Assembly (NCBI RefSeq): GCF_004769405.1
Contig: NZ_RQES01000016.1
Span: forward strand, 248,001 to 312,000
Reading direction: 5' to 3'
From: Leptospira selangorensis
GTDB taxonomy: Bacteria; Spirochaetota; Leptospiria; Leptospirales; Leptospiraceae
DNA length: 64,000 nucleotides
In this document: piece by piece, positions 36,286 through 44,443 of the stretch
How the letters are laid out: each line of letters opens with the position of its first letter
How positions within the stretch are numbered: the stretch's first letter is position 1
Position numbers and translations under genes: made by a program
The notes under the pieces: model-generated
The model's input: the letters and a program-made list of their open reading frames with translations, nothing else
Told to the model about the DNA's origin: nothing
Database searches by the model: none

Positions 36286-37115
36286 TGGATTCTAGGTTCG
36301 AACATAAAGGATATTTATTCGAAGGAATTTCGGAAGGAGGAATTCGCACCTCCATTGTAATGCCTCGTTTGAGTTTGATGTTCGATATAGGACACCAAAA
36401 TCCAGATCGTATCAATATAGAAAGACTATTATTGACCCATGCACATTTGGATCATTCCGCCGGAATTCCTTATTATATTTCTCAAAGGTCCTTACGCAAA
36501 TTAGGACCTCCTAAAATATATCTCCCTAAAACATTAGAAGCTCCCATGAGAGAAATTTTATCTCTTTATTCTAAGATAGAAGATTTTCCCTACTCCTACG
36601 AAATGAAAGGATTGGAAGAAGGGGAAGAGATCCCAATAGATGCATACCATTTTTTTAAAGTATGGAAAACATTTCATAGAGTGGATTCCCAGGGTTATAC
36701 AATCTACGAAAGAAAGAAAAAGTTAAAGGCCGAATTTGTCGGATTAGATCGAAACGAACTTTTAAAAAAGAAAGAAGAAGGGATCGACATCAATGAAGTT
36801 CATTCCAAGCCAGTGGTCAGTTTTTCCGGAGATACTAAAATAGAATACGTGCTTACTCATAAGGATGTGGCGGAATCCGAGATCCTATTTTTAGAATGTA
36901 CTTATATAGACAATGAAAGGAATGTGGAGAATGCAAGAGAGTGGGGGCATATCCATCTGGACGAGATCTTGCATCATATTTCTTCTTTTAAGAACGAAAA
37001 GATAGTTCTGATACATTTTTCAAAACGTTATCCTCCCTCGTATATTCGAAAAGTATTATCTAAAAGAATTCCTCCTTCCGAAAAAGATAGGATCCATCTT
37101 TTTCTTCCCGAATAA
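36285..37115 (+). CDS. metallo-beta-lactamase-fold hydrolase, RNase Z-like
   Basis: 276 residues. Metal motif [15 protein letters not shown] (HxHxDH) with the following FSGDT aspartate and a late His in [19 protein letters not shown] and HIHLDEIL add the RNase Z-like pattern of acidic and His residues. Shorter than housekeeping RNase Z and lacking its long flexible arm, so the substrate could be tRNA precursors or a small molecule. Overlaps the M16 gene and is followed 1 bp later by the methyltransferase. Confidence 0.8.
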   Translation: MDSRFEHKGYLFEGISEGGIRTSIVMPRLSLMFDIGHQNPDRINIERLLLTHAHLDHSAGIPYYISQRSLRKLGPPKIYLPKTLEAPMREILSLYSKIEDFPYSYEMKGLEEGEEIPIDAYHFFKVWKTFHRVDSQGYTIYERKKKLKAEFVGLDRNELLKKKEEGIDINEVHSKPVVSFSGDTKIEYVLTHKDVAESEILFLECTYIDNERNVENAREWGHIHLDEILHHISSFKNEKIVLIHFSKRYPPSYIRKVLSKRIPPSEKDRIHLFLPE

Positions 37116-37116
37116 T

Positions 37117-37803
37117 ATGGCTTCGCAGAATCCAAAACAGAAATACGGGACTTCTATTTATAAAGATGGATTAGAAGATTGGATCCATTCAGAATTAGTA
37201 AAACGCCCTTATGATTGGCTAGAAGATCTGGAAAAAAAAGCCGCTCAAGATAAGTTTCCCGTTTTGACTCCAGCATCTGGAGCGGTGCTCGCATTTTTAG
37301 CCTCTTCCTGGGATCCGGACGTAATTTTGGAATTGGGAACCGGCTATGGGATTTCCTTATTCTGGCTTATCTCTTCGATTCGAAAAGATACAAAGATCCA
37401 AACTGTGGATAGAGAAGCGGACTTCATCCAAGTCGCGAAAGAATTTTTTGCCAAACTGGAGCCCAATTCCAATAGAGTTGAATTTACGAATGCGGACTGT
37501 TCCGAGATCGCAAAAGAATTTTTGGAACCTTCTTCTTTGAACCGAAAGGAGCTGATGTTTGTGGATTGTGATAAGATCCGATATCCGGAAATTTTAGAGA
37601 TGATCCTAGAAAAGGGAAAAACCAGAAATCTAAGAGTGATCTACGATAATGTTCTGTGGCATGGAAGGATTGCAGATCCTACAAACCAAGCTCCTTCCGA
37701 CCGGGCGGTACGCGAATTATGGTCCCTAATCAAAAATTCTAAGATAGAATACACCTTATTCCCTGTTGGTGACGGAATATTATGTTTCGATTTTAAGCAA
37801 TAA
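37117..37803 (+). CDS. class I SAM-dependent O-methyltransferase
   Basis: 228 residues, the size of the catechol/caffeoyl-CoA-type O-methyltransferase family 3. Motif I VILELGTGYGISLFWL binds SAM; IQTVDREADFIQVAKEFF is motif II, and MFVDCDKIRYPEILE carries the metal-binding acidic residue; VIYDNVLWHGRIADP is the conserved block with the Asp-Asn pair. Cytoplasmic. Last gene of the M16-MBL-methyltransferase run. Substrate unknown. Confidence 0.88.
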   Translation: MASQNPKQKYGTSIYKDGLEDWIHSELVKRPYDWLEDLEKKAAQDKFPVLTPASGAVLAFLASSWDPDVILELGTGYGISLFWLISSIRKDTKIQTVDREADFIQVAKEFFAKLEPNSNRVEFTNADCSEIAKEFLEPSSLNRKELMFVDCDKIRYPEILEMILEKGKTRNLRVIYDNVLWHGRIADPTNQAPSDRAVRELWSLIKNSKIEYTLFPVGDGILCFDFKQ

Positions 37804-37857
37804 AAAGCTTGTTTGCTTCTTAAGCGTTGTGTTATATTACCGCGAAGGGTCGATCAC

Positions 37858-38613
37858 ATGACAAAAATTTCTTTCCCTCGGATCGTCGCGGTTCTTGCGG
37901 CATTCTTTATAATTTCGTACGGCGTATCTGCACAAAATAAACCTACAAGTAATGACGGTAAGGGTTCTGCCTTGGCCAATGTGGCTGAAGATCCTAAATA
38001 CCAGGGAGATTATTTGGAGGAATTCCATTTTGCCAGGACCTTGGATTCCACTCAAATCAAGATCAAAAATGATTTAGGTGCACTTGAAGTGGTTGTAAAA
38101 AATTTCGGATCTCAGGTCCAAAATTCCCAACAGGACTTCGATACTATCTGGAAAAAATACAACGAAGCGTATCGATATTCTTTAATGCGCAAATATATCG
38201 TTGCCGGCCGTAAGATGAGGGAGACGGAAGACGAGACAAACAAACTGTACGGAAAATTCTCCGATCTATATAACCAAAAAGTAGATCAGCTCTTAGGAGA
38301 ATGTGCGGATGCAATCGTATCTATCGAACAAAAGTCCGGACCTGGGGCGGCCGCAAAAGGATATGCGGGAAGAGAAGTGTCTTATAACCAACACAAACTT
38401 CAGATCGCTTATTATCAATTTATCCAAGCGGAGAAGATGAGAAGGGACTCTAGATTTAAGGATAGCCTGATGCATCTTAGGATCGCGAAAGAATATGGAA
38501 TTTCTATCCTCAGCAAATTGAAAACCGAAGAGGAAAGTAAGAATGTACGGGAGAAATACAAAGTGGATCTAAGCGATAACCGCAATATGGTGTACGCAGA
38601 ATCTAAACTTTAA
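37858..38613 (+). CDS. secreted alpha-helical protein, unknown function
   Basis: 251 residues from the ATG at 37858, with AAGGG 8 nt upstream; a longer frame from 37813 adds 15 residues and lacks a ribosome-binding site. Signal peptide ends ...YGVSAQ. The mature protein is almost entirely helical, rich in Lys, Glu, Tyr and Arg, with one Cys near residue 145. I do not recognise the family. The size and composition would suit a periplasmic structural protein, including those of the spirochaetal flagellar sheath, but I see nothing decisive. Monocistronic by spacing. Confidence 0.7.
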   Translation: MTKISFPRIVAVLAAFFIISYGVSAQNKPTSNDGKGSALANVAEDPKYQGDYLEEFHFARTLDSTQIKIKNDLGALEVVVKNFGSQVQNSQQDFDTIWKKYNEAYRYSLMRKYIVAGRKMRETEDETNKLYGKFSDLYNQKVDQLLGECADAIVSIEQKSGPGAAAKGYAGREVSYNQHKLQIAYYQFIQAEKMRRDSRFKDSLMHLRIAKEYGISILSKLKTEEESKNVREKYKVDLSDNRNMVYAESKL

Positions 38614-38662
38614 AAGACTTCCAAACTCCAAACACACGGATTCCTTCCTTGACGTATCACAT

Positions 38663-38695
38663 GGGGATAACAGGCTGTGCCTGATATCCCCGGAG
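38663..38695 (+). promoter_or_regulatory. strong leader hairpin before the amidase gene
   Basis: A 13-bp inverted repeat with a single A-A mismatch (38663-38675 with 38679-38691) closed by TGT, followed at once by GGAG (38692-38695). There is no T run, so it is not a standard terminator of the preceding gene. GGAG is 16 nt before the GTG start, too far for normal use, so the hairpin may control ribosome entry or be a protein-binding site. Confidence 0.55.
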
Positions 38696-38711
38696 AAATA
38701 AATTTCCATAC

Positions 38712-40067
38712 GTGATACAAAAAATTTTACTCAGCCTTCTACTTCTCATTTTCTCATCCTCCGTTTCTTCTCAAGAAACAACCCCGAAAAGAACCTATAA
38801 TATAGTCATAGATCCGGGCCATGGTGGTCTGGATCTAAAACCTAAGGAAGAACACGGGGATAAATACGATCCGATCTCTAATAAATACCTGGAACCTTAT
38901 AAGGCGGGGGCCCAAACAAAATCCAGAAGAGAAAGTGAAGTAGTATTAGCTCTTGCAAAAGAAGTAAAAGAAATACTGGACCTTACCAAAACTCAGGAAG
39001 GATTCGAAACATTCAGATCATACGCAAAAAAATTCACGAACGATACACTCCCTTGGATCAGAATAGATTCGGATCTTACTAGAGAAGAAACAGCAAAGGA
39101 AGAAGGAGCCGATCTATCTTCCGACCCGAATGCTTTTTATAGATTGTACGATTATCCGGATAAAAAATCCGGAAAGATCAAGCCAGGAAGAATTTCTAGG
39201 ATTAACGCCGCTCGACCTTATTTAGTTTTATCTTTGCATTTAAATCCAAGCTGGAAAGGACATCCAGGTGGAATGGCTGCGGTTCTTTCTCCTTCTTACA
39301 GAACATTTTATTCTTTGAGAAAAATTTCAGAAGGAAAATCTTCCAAGTCTTTCGAAGACGGACCTTGGAGTGAATGGATGCGTTTCAAAATGGAATGGTC
39401 TCGATTAGAAAATGCAGTAGCGGATGCATGGATCTACTTTAACGGTTATTGGCCGAACAAATCCGGAAAAAAAACGGACCTTTCCAATTTCGAAGGATAT
39501 CGCCAAAACATGGTGACTTGGAAATATGCGGATTCTGCCGGCTGGATCGATAAAGCAGTGTTAGACGGTCCAGGGCCTTATGCTAAAAAACATTCGGAAT
39601 ATTCCGCCAAAGGAAAATTTTGGGATAGAGAAAGAGCGGAACCCGAACTCTGGAGAAGAGAAGACGGTGCAGAAGGATTCGGAGGAGACAATCATTACGC
39701 TGCAACCGAACTCATGAGATTTTTGCAATATGGTCTTAGGACTTTACCCAATTCGGAAGAAGAATTATCCAATCCCGGTCCTATTAATAAACCGTATATA
39801 TCCACTTATAGCCTTCCTACATTTATCAATGCAATCTCTGCTTATTTAGAAATTGGTTATATTGATAAAGAGAAGGATATGAAAATCCTGACTCAAAGAA
39901 AAAAGGATACCGCGATCAGTTTGGCAGTCGGTGTTTATTCCTTATTCCATGGAATCAAAATTAAATCTGCGGATTTACCGTATGTTCCTAAGGGGAAGAA
40001 GATAGACTGGGCACGTTATGAGAACTTGAAGGAAGGGAATTATTTTAGGGTAGTAAGGGATGAGTGA
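38712..40067 (+). CDS. N-acetylmuramoyl-L-alanine amidase (Amidase_3)
   Basis: Cleaves the amide bond between MurNAc and the stem peptide in peptidoglycan. 451 residues; signal peptide [17 protein letters not shown] then the zinc-amidase core: [13 protein letters not shown] (first His), the Glu of [14 protein letters not shown], and the second His in [10 protein letters not shown]. The domain is stretched by insertions (about 95-165 and 200-310) and is twice the size of a minimal Amidase_3; no LysM or SPOR domain is seen. Start is GTG, the only candidate that keeps the signal peptide. Confidence 0.85.
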   Translation: MIQKILLSLLLLIFSSSVSSQETTPKRTYNIVIDPGHGGLDLKPKEEHGDKYDPISNKYLEPYKAGAQTKSRRESEVVLALAKEVKEILDLTKTQEGFETFRSYAKKFTNDTLPWIRIDSDLTREETAKEEGADLSSDPNAFYRLYDYPDKKSGKIKPGRISRINAARPYLVLSLHLNPSWKGHPGGMAAVLSPSYRTFYSLRKISEGKSSKSFEDGPWSEWMRFKMEWSRLENAVADAWIYFNGYWPNKSGKKTDLSNFEGYRQNMVTWKYADSAGWIDKAVLDGPGPYAKKHSEYSAKGKFWDRERAEPELWRREDGAEGFGGDNHYAATELMRFLQYGLRTLPNSEEELSNPGPINKPYISTYSLPTFINAISAYLEIGYIDKEKDMKILTQRKKDTAISLAVGVYSLFHGIKIKSADLPYVPKGKKIDWARYENLKEGNYFRVVRDE

Positions 40068-40107
40068 ATTGGGAGCGCGACAATCTTTTGCAGTAAGCGA
40101 TACTATA

Positions 40108-40274
40108 TCATTTCTTTAATTTTACTCTGCCGGAATAATATCCATTTATACGTAATGCTTCTATATTAATACTGGATACGGATGAATTTGGGTTATTGGA
40201 TTCGGTTTTTATTGTTCCGTATCTGGTAACACAATTTACGAATAGAAATATTAGAAATAGGGGGAATACTTCAT
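40108..40274 (-). pseudogene. small lipoprotein interrupted at a five-base G/C run
   Basis: The ATG at 40274 is one base after the stop of the TPR gene. As sequenced it reads MKYSPYF and stops. Adding one base to the C5 run (G5 on the plus strand, 40260-40264) restores a 55-residue frame, MKYSPLFLIFLFVNC and onward, to a TGA at 40108: a signal peptide, lipobox FVNC, and a Ser/Asn-rich polar body. The gene is therefore a frameshifted pseudogene, a phase-variable lipoprotein in the off state, or a sequencing error in a short homopolymer. It would be the last gene of the minus-strand envelope set. Confidence 0.5.
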
Positions 40275-40275
40275 T

Positions 40276-40908
40276 CTATCTCTTTCTGAAAAATAAAACA
40301 GATAAAAATAAATTAGCCAAAAGAGAGATTCCTAATAAAGATAAAATCCATTTTTGAGGAATGTTTAAGGACTCTGCCTTTATATTCTGTCCTACGGTCC
40401 CTTGTTCTAATTCGGTGATCCTTAATTTTAGCCTGTCTTTAAGTTGATTTGTTAATTCTATAATTTCTGGGTCAGCTAAAACTATTAAAGTGCTTTTAGT
40501 CTGAGATTCAAGAGATAACTTTCCTACTTTTGGTCGTGATTCGACCTTAATTTGATCTATTAATTTTTTCCCTCTCAGCTCTTCATAACGAGAACGCAAC
40601 AAGGGATGACTAGGCCAGGCCTCAAATGCTTTCGAAAAATAAGGAAACGCACTTTTATACTGCTTTTTCTGATAAAGACTTTCTCCAATACCAATCCAGA
40701 TTTCTGTTTGAAAAAGGCCTAAAGTAACATCAGTAGGATTATTTTCTAGTAAAGGTTTAAGGATTTCTCCTGCTTCTTGGTATTTCCCAGAATTTACTAA
40801 ACTTCTAATTTGCGATTGAACACTATCTTCTTCGGAAAACATTTCAGACACAAAGAGAAGTAAAATACATAATAGAAAGGCAGATATAATTTTGAATGAC
40901 TGTTTCAT
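40276..40908 (-). CDS. TPR-containing membrane-anchored protein
   Basis: 210 residues from the ATG at 40908, which overlaps the Kelch gene's stop by 4 bp; a longer frame from 40971 is rejected. Signal peptide ends ...MFSEE. Two to three TPR-like helix pairs follow (NSGKYQEAGEILKPLLENNP; YQKKQYKSAFPYFSKAFEAWP). A coiled segment leads to one C-terminal transmembrane helix (WILSLLGISLLANLFLSVLF) and a short basic tail, so the TPR part would face the periplasm. Probably a scaffold for its operon partners (inference). Confidence 0.75.
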   Translation of the reverse strand: MKQSFKIISAFLLCILLLFVSEMFSEEDSVQSQIRSLVNSGKYQEAGEILKPLLENNPTDVTLGLFQTEIWIGIGESLYQKKQYKSAFPYFSKAFEAWPSHPLLRSRYEELRGKKLIDQIKVESRPKVGKLSLESQTKSTLIVLADPEIIELTNQLKDRLKLRITELEQGTVGQNIKAESLNIPQKWILSLLGISLLANLFLSVLFFRKR

Positions 40909-42320
40909 CTTAGTATTACCGCCTTGTGACCATAACGTGCTCGGGGCATTTTCTGAGTAGAGAGAGTCCAAGGACCAGCCGTCGGATTTGATAATCCAAT
41001 TGAGTAAACAAAATCAGTTGGAACATTTATTGATGATGCTCCACCGAATACATAAGCCTGATTAAGATCGTAAGAGATTTCCATCGCAGGAAAGTATAAC
41101 GACTGTAAAAGCGAAGGTCCAGTGGCATAAGCATTTGTTGTAGTTGATATCGCATAAACTTCATAGTTTGATACCGGAGTTACGCTAGTAGCTGGTTGGA
41201 AGAAATTAGATCCACTAGATCCCCCAGCTATCAAGACATATTTTGAAGCTCCTGGATTAGGATCTCCTGTTTGTGGACGGTAACAAGCAATTGCCGCACC
41301 ATGCCTTGCTGTAATTAGGGATGATTCTGTTATCGCTGATGTAGCATTTAAAGAAGGTATATAGCTGTCTGATGTTGCAGATGCGGAGCCATCATTGTAT
41401 TGTCTGCCTCCGGTAAAATAGAAGGTTCCATCAAATATACAGCCGGACATATCTATTTTTGGGAATATGGAAGTTTGAGAAGTAAAAGGACTCGCCCAAG
41501 TTCCAGTTAAACCTATATCCGGATAAAAGCGATATACCGTATTCAAAAGAGTTCCAGAAGTAGTATTTAAAGAAGTACTGCCTGCGATAGCATAGATTTC
41601 GTCACCGGAACTTCCTCCAACAGCTCCGTGCAAGGTTGCGGGCATAGGAGAATGCGTTGTCCAAGTCTTGGTAAATGGATCGAAAGCTTCTACTTCATCT
41701 GTTACTGTCCAGCTTCCTCCTGAAGCTCGCTTGGCTCCGCCCATCACGAATATTTTTCCTTTATGAAAGATAGTAAGAGCAAAACTTCTAGGAGTTGGAA
41801 CGGAAGTGAAAGCAGGATACCACTTTGATTCCACTGGATCGAATAAATCAATCTCAGCAATTGGATATCCGTTCCCATCAACACCGCCGACTAAGTAAAT
41901 TCCTCTGGAAACTATTGGCTGATCACTGACCCAAGTTGTAAAAGGTATGCGAGTAGGTTTTGAGTTAGATATTTTTCCACATCCAAAAACCAAAGTATAA
42001 TTAGAATCCGGAGTTAGATCTTGTATTGGAAGATAATGCGCCTTCGCTTGTGATAAACTCATACTGATTTGAGATTCAGAGGATCCTATCGCATACGCGT
42101 ATGCATCTGACTCAGCAGAACATTTCAAACTTACTCCAATTTTTGTAGAGCCAGGTTGTATCCAAAAAGAATCAACTTTTAGATCATTATTATCTTCTCC
42201 CCAGGCGAATGGAGAATCGCAACCAAGTGTTGTGAAGAGTAAGATGGAAAGATACAGTGGGATAAATTTACGAAAAAATGAACTGCTATTATTAAAATTT
42301 TTGGATAACATCGCTCTCAT
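40905..42320 (-). CDS. Kelch-repeat lipoprotein
   Basis: 471 residues from the ATG at 42320 (ATGA overlap with the beta-barrel gene); the longer frame from 42425 lies inside that gene. Lipobox TLGC. An N-terminal beta-sandwich, Fn3-like (VDSFWIQPGSTKIG to SNYTLVFGCG), is followed by Kelch blades: GIYLVGGVDGNGYPIAEIDL, KIFVMGGAKRASGG with AFDPFTKTWTT, and IYAIAGSTS. The paired Gly and spaced aromatic/Trp residues are typical. A surface or periplasmic beta-propeller for protein or glycan binding. Confidence 0.82.
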   Translation of the reverse strand: MRAMLSKNFNNSSSFFRKFIPLYLSILLFTTLGCDSPFAWGEDNNDLKVDSFWIQPGSTKIGVSLKCSAESDAYAYAIGSSESQISMSLSQAKAHYLPIQDLTPDSNYTLVFGCGKISNSKPTRIPFTTWVSDQPIVSRGIYLVGGVDGNGYPIAEIDLFDPVESKWYPAFTSVPTPRSFALTIFHKGKIFVMGGAKRASGGSWTVTDEVEAFDPFTKTWTTHSPMPATLHGAVGGSSGDEIYAIAGSTSLNTTSGTLLNTVYRFYPDIGLTGTWASPFTSQTSIFPKIDMSGCIFDGTFYFTGGRQYNDGSASATSDSYIPSLNATSAITESSLITARHGAAIACYRPQTGDPNPGASKYVLIAGGSSGSNFFQPATSVTPVSNYEVYAISTTTNAYATGPSLLQSLYFPAMEISYDLNQAYVFGGASSINVPTDFVYSIGLSNPTAGPWTLSTQKMPRARYGHKAVILR

Positions 42321-43267
42321 AGTCTTGCTCCAAAAGAAAACTCTAGTCCTGCCGTACAGAATGGAGAGGTAGCATCCGCGAAACATAAAACCTTCCCTCC
42401 AATTCTGAGAAAACTTGTATCCCATCTCCAGCCTTGGTAACCAATTTCTAAATGAGCACCGGGAACAATACCAGACTGGGTTTCTCCTCCTGATTTAGAT
42501 TGGACAGCCGCAGGTCCTAATCCTATAGATAAGTAAAAGTTTCTTTCTTCAGAAAATCCGAATCCTCTAAACAAATAAATCTCTGGCATCAAGACTGAAT
42601 ATCTTGTATTCGTTCCACCTGATGATCCAAGTGCATCAACTCTGATACCAAGCTGGTTTCTTTCACCTAATCGAAAGTAAGCTGGTTCGATAAACATGGA
42701 ACCAGATAACCATAGAGGAGCAGAGTTTGCGATAGATCCGATTCCTCCGTAGGTAGAGAGAGATCCTCCCCACTTAGTTTCTGGCTGAGTCAATTTCTCG
42801 CTTAGGAATTCTAATGGAAGCTTTGCATCTTGGTCTTGTGGAATTTTTGAATTTTTAATCCGAGACTTATCGATATCTAGATAGCCTAAATCTGTTTTAA
42901 CTGTATAAGAAGTTTCTTTTTCTTCAGCTAAGACTCCACGTATAGATGTGCTATCTTTTAGGAGGAAATGCGAAGTTCGATACGAAGTATGAGGTCCTTT
43001 TCGGCTGGCATCGACTTTCAATATTTCAGATCTTGGAATTACATAGATTCTATTTTTCCAAGAAACGGTGATAGCTCTTTCGTCTTCGGAGACTACATCT
43101 AAGATAAATCCATCTCCGTTCGAAAGGAGTAAATCAGCCGCTAAGAGTGGAGATGATAGGCATAACAAATAGCCAGCGACTATAAGCCACAAATAGAATG
43201 ACCGCGTATTCAAGTTACGGTCAGTTCTCCTAAATTTTTTATAATTACTAATTATCGTAGAAATCAT
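42317..43267 (-). CDS. outer-membrane beta-barrel protein with two SH3/Sm-like domains
   Basis: 316 residues; signal peptide ends ...SSPLLAA. Two tandem copies of a small beta domain follow: LLLSNGDGFILDVVSEDERA ... IPRSEILKVD and FLLKDSTSIRGVLAEEKETS ... DIDKSRIKNSK. The remaining 170 residues alternate polar and hydrophobic residues and end in a Phe/Leu-rich terminal strand (LEFSFGARL), as in small outer-membrane barrels. Coupled to the Kelch gene (ATGA). The N-terminal domain also occurs at 25690-26505. Confidence 0.72.
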   Translation of the reverse strand: MISTIISNYKKFRRTDRNLNTRSFYLWLIVAGYLLCLSSPLLAADLLLSNGDGFILDVVSEDERAITVSWKNRIYVIPRSEILKVDASRKGPHTSYRTSHFLLKDSTSIRGVLAEEKETSYTVKTDLGYLDIDKSRIKNSKIPQDQDAKLPLEFLSEKLTQPETKWGGSLSTYGGIGSIANSAPLWLSGSMFIEPAYFRLGERNQLGIRVDALGSSGGTNTRYSVLMPEIYLFRGFGFSEERNFYLSIGLGPAAVQSKSGGETQSGIVPGAHLEIGYQGWRWDTSFLRIGGKVLCFADATSPFCTAGLEFSFGARL

Positions 43268-43382
43268 GCCGGTGTCTTATTGGAAGATACGCCAGCACAC
43301 ATTCCTCGGTTTGTTTTTACCGGTTGGAGAAATTCTATTTTGAGCATGGTTGATTCCTATCAATTTGTTTATTTCTTTTAGT

Positions 43383-44369
43383 TTATGGGATTCCGAATGA
43401 ATCAATTTGAATCCAATGAGTTTCTTCTAATTTACAATCGTCTTTTAAGAAGATACTACGATCTGGAACTTCGGCAGATGTTCCACAAATGGCGGCTTGC
43501 TTAACCGCTTCTCCTTTTGCGACTGCATACAAACTCCCTTTGGTTCGTATCGCATTTACGCAGGTATCTACTGAATCTCTTGTGTAAGACTTGCCTGAAT
43601 CAACGGATATAAGAGAATCAAAGATAGCTTGTGTAAGGTAAGTATTTTCAGTGGTTACAGGTCCACTGGAACCCGAACCACCGGAAGATCCATATATTTG
43701 ATCCACTGTGATTGTGAAGGAATAAGTTTGCCCCGATGTTCCTTCACATTTTAGATAAGAGTAATATGTATTTCCACCTAAACCAGCGTTGAAGCCGATG
43801 TTTATAGATGTGGAAAAACCAGAAGAGGGAAAAGTTGAGCCTGAATCGGAAGTATGCGTCGTGGAATTGTTCGAACTTTGATCGTTCGTAGTGCTAAAAA
43901 ATGTGCAAGTCGCATCTCCAGAATCATAATTTATTGTTATGCCTTTTTTAGCTGAAGTATTTAGAAAAGAAAAAAGATCGATATCACTACCATTCGAAAT
44001 TTGACCGCTCAAAGTATATGTGTATCCAACTCCTCCGCTCAAATTGATGGAGTACGCACCTGAAAAAGTTTCGTTTGGCTCTGGATCATTTGCAGAGCCT
44101 GTACTAGGTCCTCCACCACCGCTCCCACCACAAGTCCCTGAAGCTGTTGAATTCGAAAGAACAAGAATGTTAGATAGACTTACCGAACTTGAAATTGCTG
44201 AATTGATTTGTCTTTTTGCTTCTGATCCTTTCACAGATCCGACACCCGGAACATTTAGAAACTGGCAGTTGAAAAGCGACAGAAGAAGAGCACTTAGGAG
44301 GTGGAATCGATATTCCGCTAACGTATTTATCACTTTATGCATAGAGTGCATATTTTTTTCAATTGACAC
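43383..44369 (-). CDS. lipoprotein with PPC-like beta domain
   Basis: 328 residues counting from a GTG; ATG codons at 44351 and 44342 are alternative starts and no ribosome-binding site separates them. Lipobox LLSLFNC. A Ser/Gly-rich stretch leads to a bacterial pre-peptidase C-terminal-like domain: DPEPNETFSGAYSINLSGG ... SDIDLFSFLNTS, with the conserved EPN and D-x-D-x-F blocks. A second Gly/Ser linker joins it to a C-terminal region with several Cys. It diverges from the RHS gene across only 74 bp, so both may share control signals. Confidence 0.72.
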   Translation of the reverse strand: MSIEKNMHSMHKVINTLAEYRFHLLSALLLSLFNCQFLNVPGVGSVKGSEAKRQINSAISSSVSLSNILVLSNSTASGTCGGSGGGGPSTGSANDPEPNETFSGAYSINLSGGVGYTYTLSGQISNGSDIDLFSFLNTSAKKGITINYDSGDATCTFFSTTNDQSSNNSTTHTSDSGSTFPSSGFSTSINIGFNAGLGGNTYYSYLKCEGTSGQTYSFTITVDQIYGSSGGSGSSGPVTTENTYLTQAIFDSLISVDSGKSYTRDSVDTCVNAIRTKGSLYAVAKGEAVKQAAICGTSAEVPDRSIFLKDDCKLEETHWIQIDSFGIP

Positions 44370-44443
44370 TAATTCAAAGTCAAACCTGAGTTATGTGTGT
44401 CAATGGAAAACCTACAAGATCTTTTGATTTTTTGGAGTAAAAT

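Noticed and set aside
38663..38691. Reading the hairpin as the terminator of the preceding helical-protein gene
   Set aside because: No T run follows and it lies directly against the GGAG of the amidase leader; a terminator role is not excluded but is the weaker reading.
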